DNA from: Acidobacteriota bacterium
GTDB taxonomy: Bacteria; Acidobacteriota; Blastocatellia; Pyrinomonadales; Pyrinomonadaceae
Assembly: GCA_013813755.1 (NCBI GenBank)
Contig: JACCRD010000082.1
Location: 1-5,535 of the forward strand
DNA: 5,535 bases
Reading direction: 5' to 3'
A model generated the notes under the pieces. That model worked only from the letters and a program-made list of their open reading frames with translations, was not told the origin of the DNA and did not search any database. Position numbers and translations under genes: made by a program. This document shows positions 5,368 to 5,535 of this stretch, piece after piece (positions within the stretch are counted from its first letter, which is position 1; every line of letters begins with the position of its first letter).

Positions 5368-5535
5368 TTACTCGACAACTTCAAATTCGACAAATTGCAT
5401 AGCAAACAAATCTTTTCCTTTTGCTGCAGCGTCAACGATGATTGTTTGCAAAATATAACTTCCGACTTCTAAATTTTTACCGAGCGTGATTGCGCCGGAA
5501 GATTGCAGTCGCATTAAATCCGTTTGTCCGCCGGT
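5368..5535 (-). CDS. C-terminal fragment of an unidentified protein, possibly a VWA-type acidobacterial protein (cut by window edge)
   Basis: An open minus-strand frame enters from the window edge and ends in TAA at 5370-5368, leaving 55 residues. The fragment contains TDLMRLQSSGAITLGKNLE (5-23), then a beta-strand pattern GSYILQTIIVDAAAKGKD and a final strand FAMQFVEFEVVE. This looks like the closing beta-sandwich strands of an extracellular or periplasmic protein. It reminds me of the tail of long VWFA-related proteins common in Acidobacteriota, but the recognisable domains would all be outside the window, so this is tentative. It is followed 26 nt later by an intrinsic terminator. Codon use resembles its neighbours. 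Confidence 0.6.
   Translation of the reverse strand, partial: TGGQTDLMRLQSSGAITLGKNLEVGSYILQTIIVDAAAKGKDLFAMQFVEFEVVE

Overview
The window looks like ordinary chromosome from a mesophilic bacterium with moderate GC content, AT-rich intergenic regions and mostly one coding strand. Three things fit Acidobacteriota, perhaps Blastocatellia: the long FadN-type 3-hydroxyacyl-CoA dehydrogenase, a small secreted protein with two peptidoglycan-binding-like repeats, and a C-terminal fragment resembling the tail of the long VWA-type proteins common in that phylum. That placement is inference from protein style, not a database result.

Layout. Bases 1-1053 (minus) hold the N-terminal 351 residues of a fatty-acid beta-oxidation enzyme (FadN/FadB type), cut by the window edge. 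Its upstream region has a near-perfect 20-bp palindrome that closely resembles the Bacillus FadR (TetR-family) box. It lies between the -35 and -10 of the best minus-strand promoter. A separate strong sigma70-like promoter drives the only plus-strand gene (1304-1945), a secreted protein with tandem PG_binding_1-like repeats. That gene ends at a strong, bidirectional-looking terminator. A 15-bp exact direct repeat brackets the promoter-proximal leader, gene and terminator.

Bases 2053-5298 (minus) hold three co-directional genes in transcription order: selB (selenocysteine-specific elongation factor), a DUF2071/YqjF-like gene 7 nt behind it, and folA (dihydrofolate reductase) after a 140-nt spacer with two kinds of short tandem repeat. 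Upstream of selB is the 3' end of another minus-strand gene (5368-5535). It is closed by an intrinsic terminator whose U-tract runs into the selB start codon, leaving selB without a visible Shine-Dalgarno sequence.

The genes do not form one pathway. selB implies that the organism makes selenoproteins, but no tRNA-Sec, selA, selD or in-frame-UGA selenoprotein gene was recognised here. I found no mobile element, CRISPR array, RNA gene or clearly new multi-gene system. The most useful leads are the FadR-like operator, the selB leader arrangement and the selB-DUF2071 pairing.
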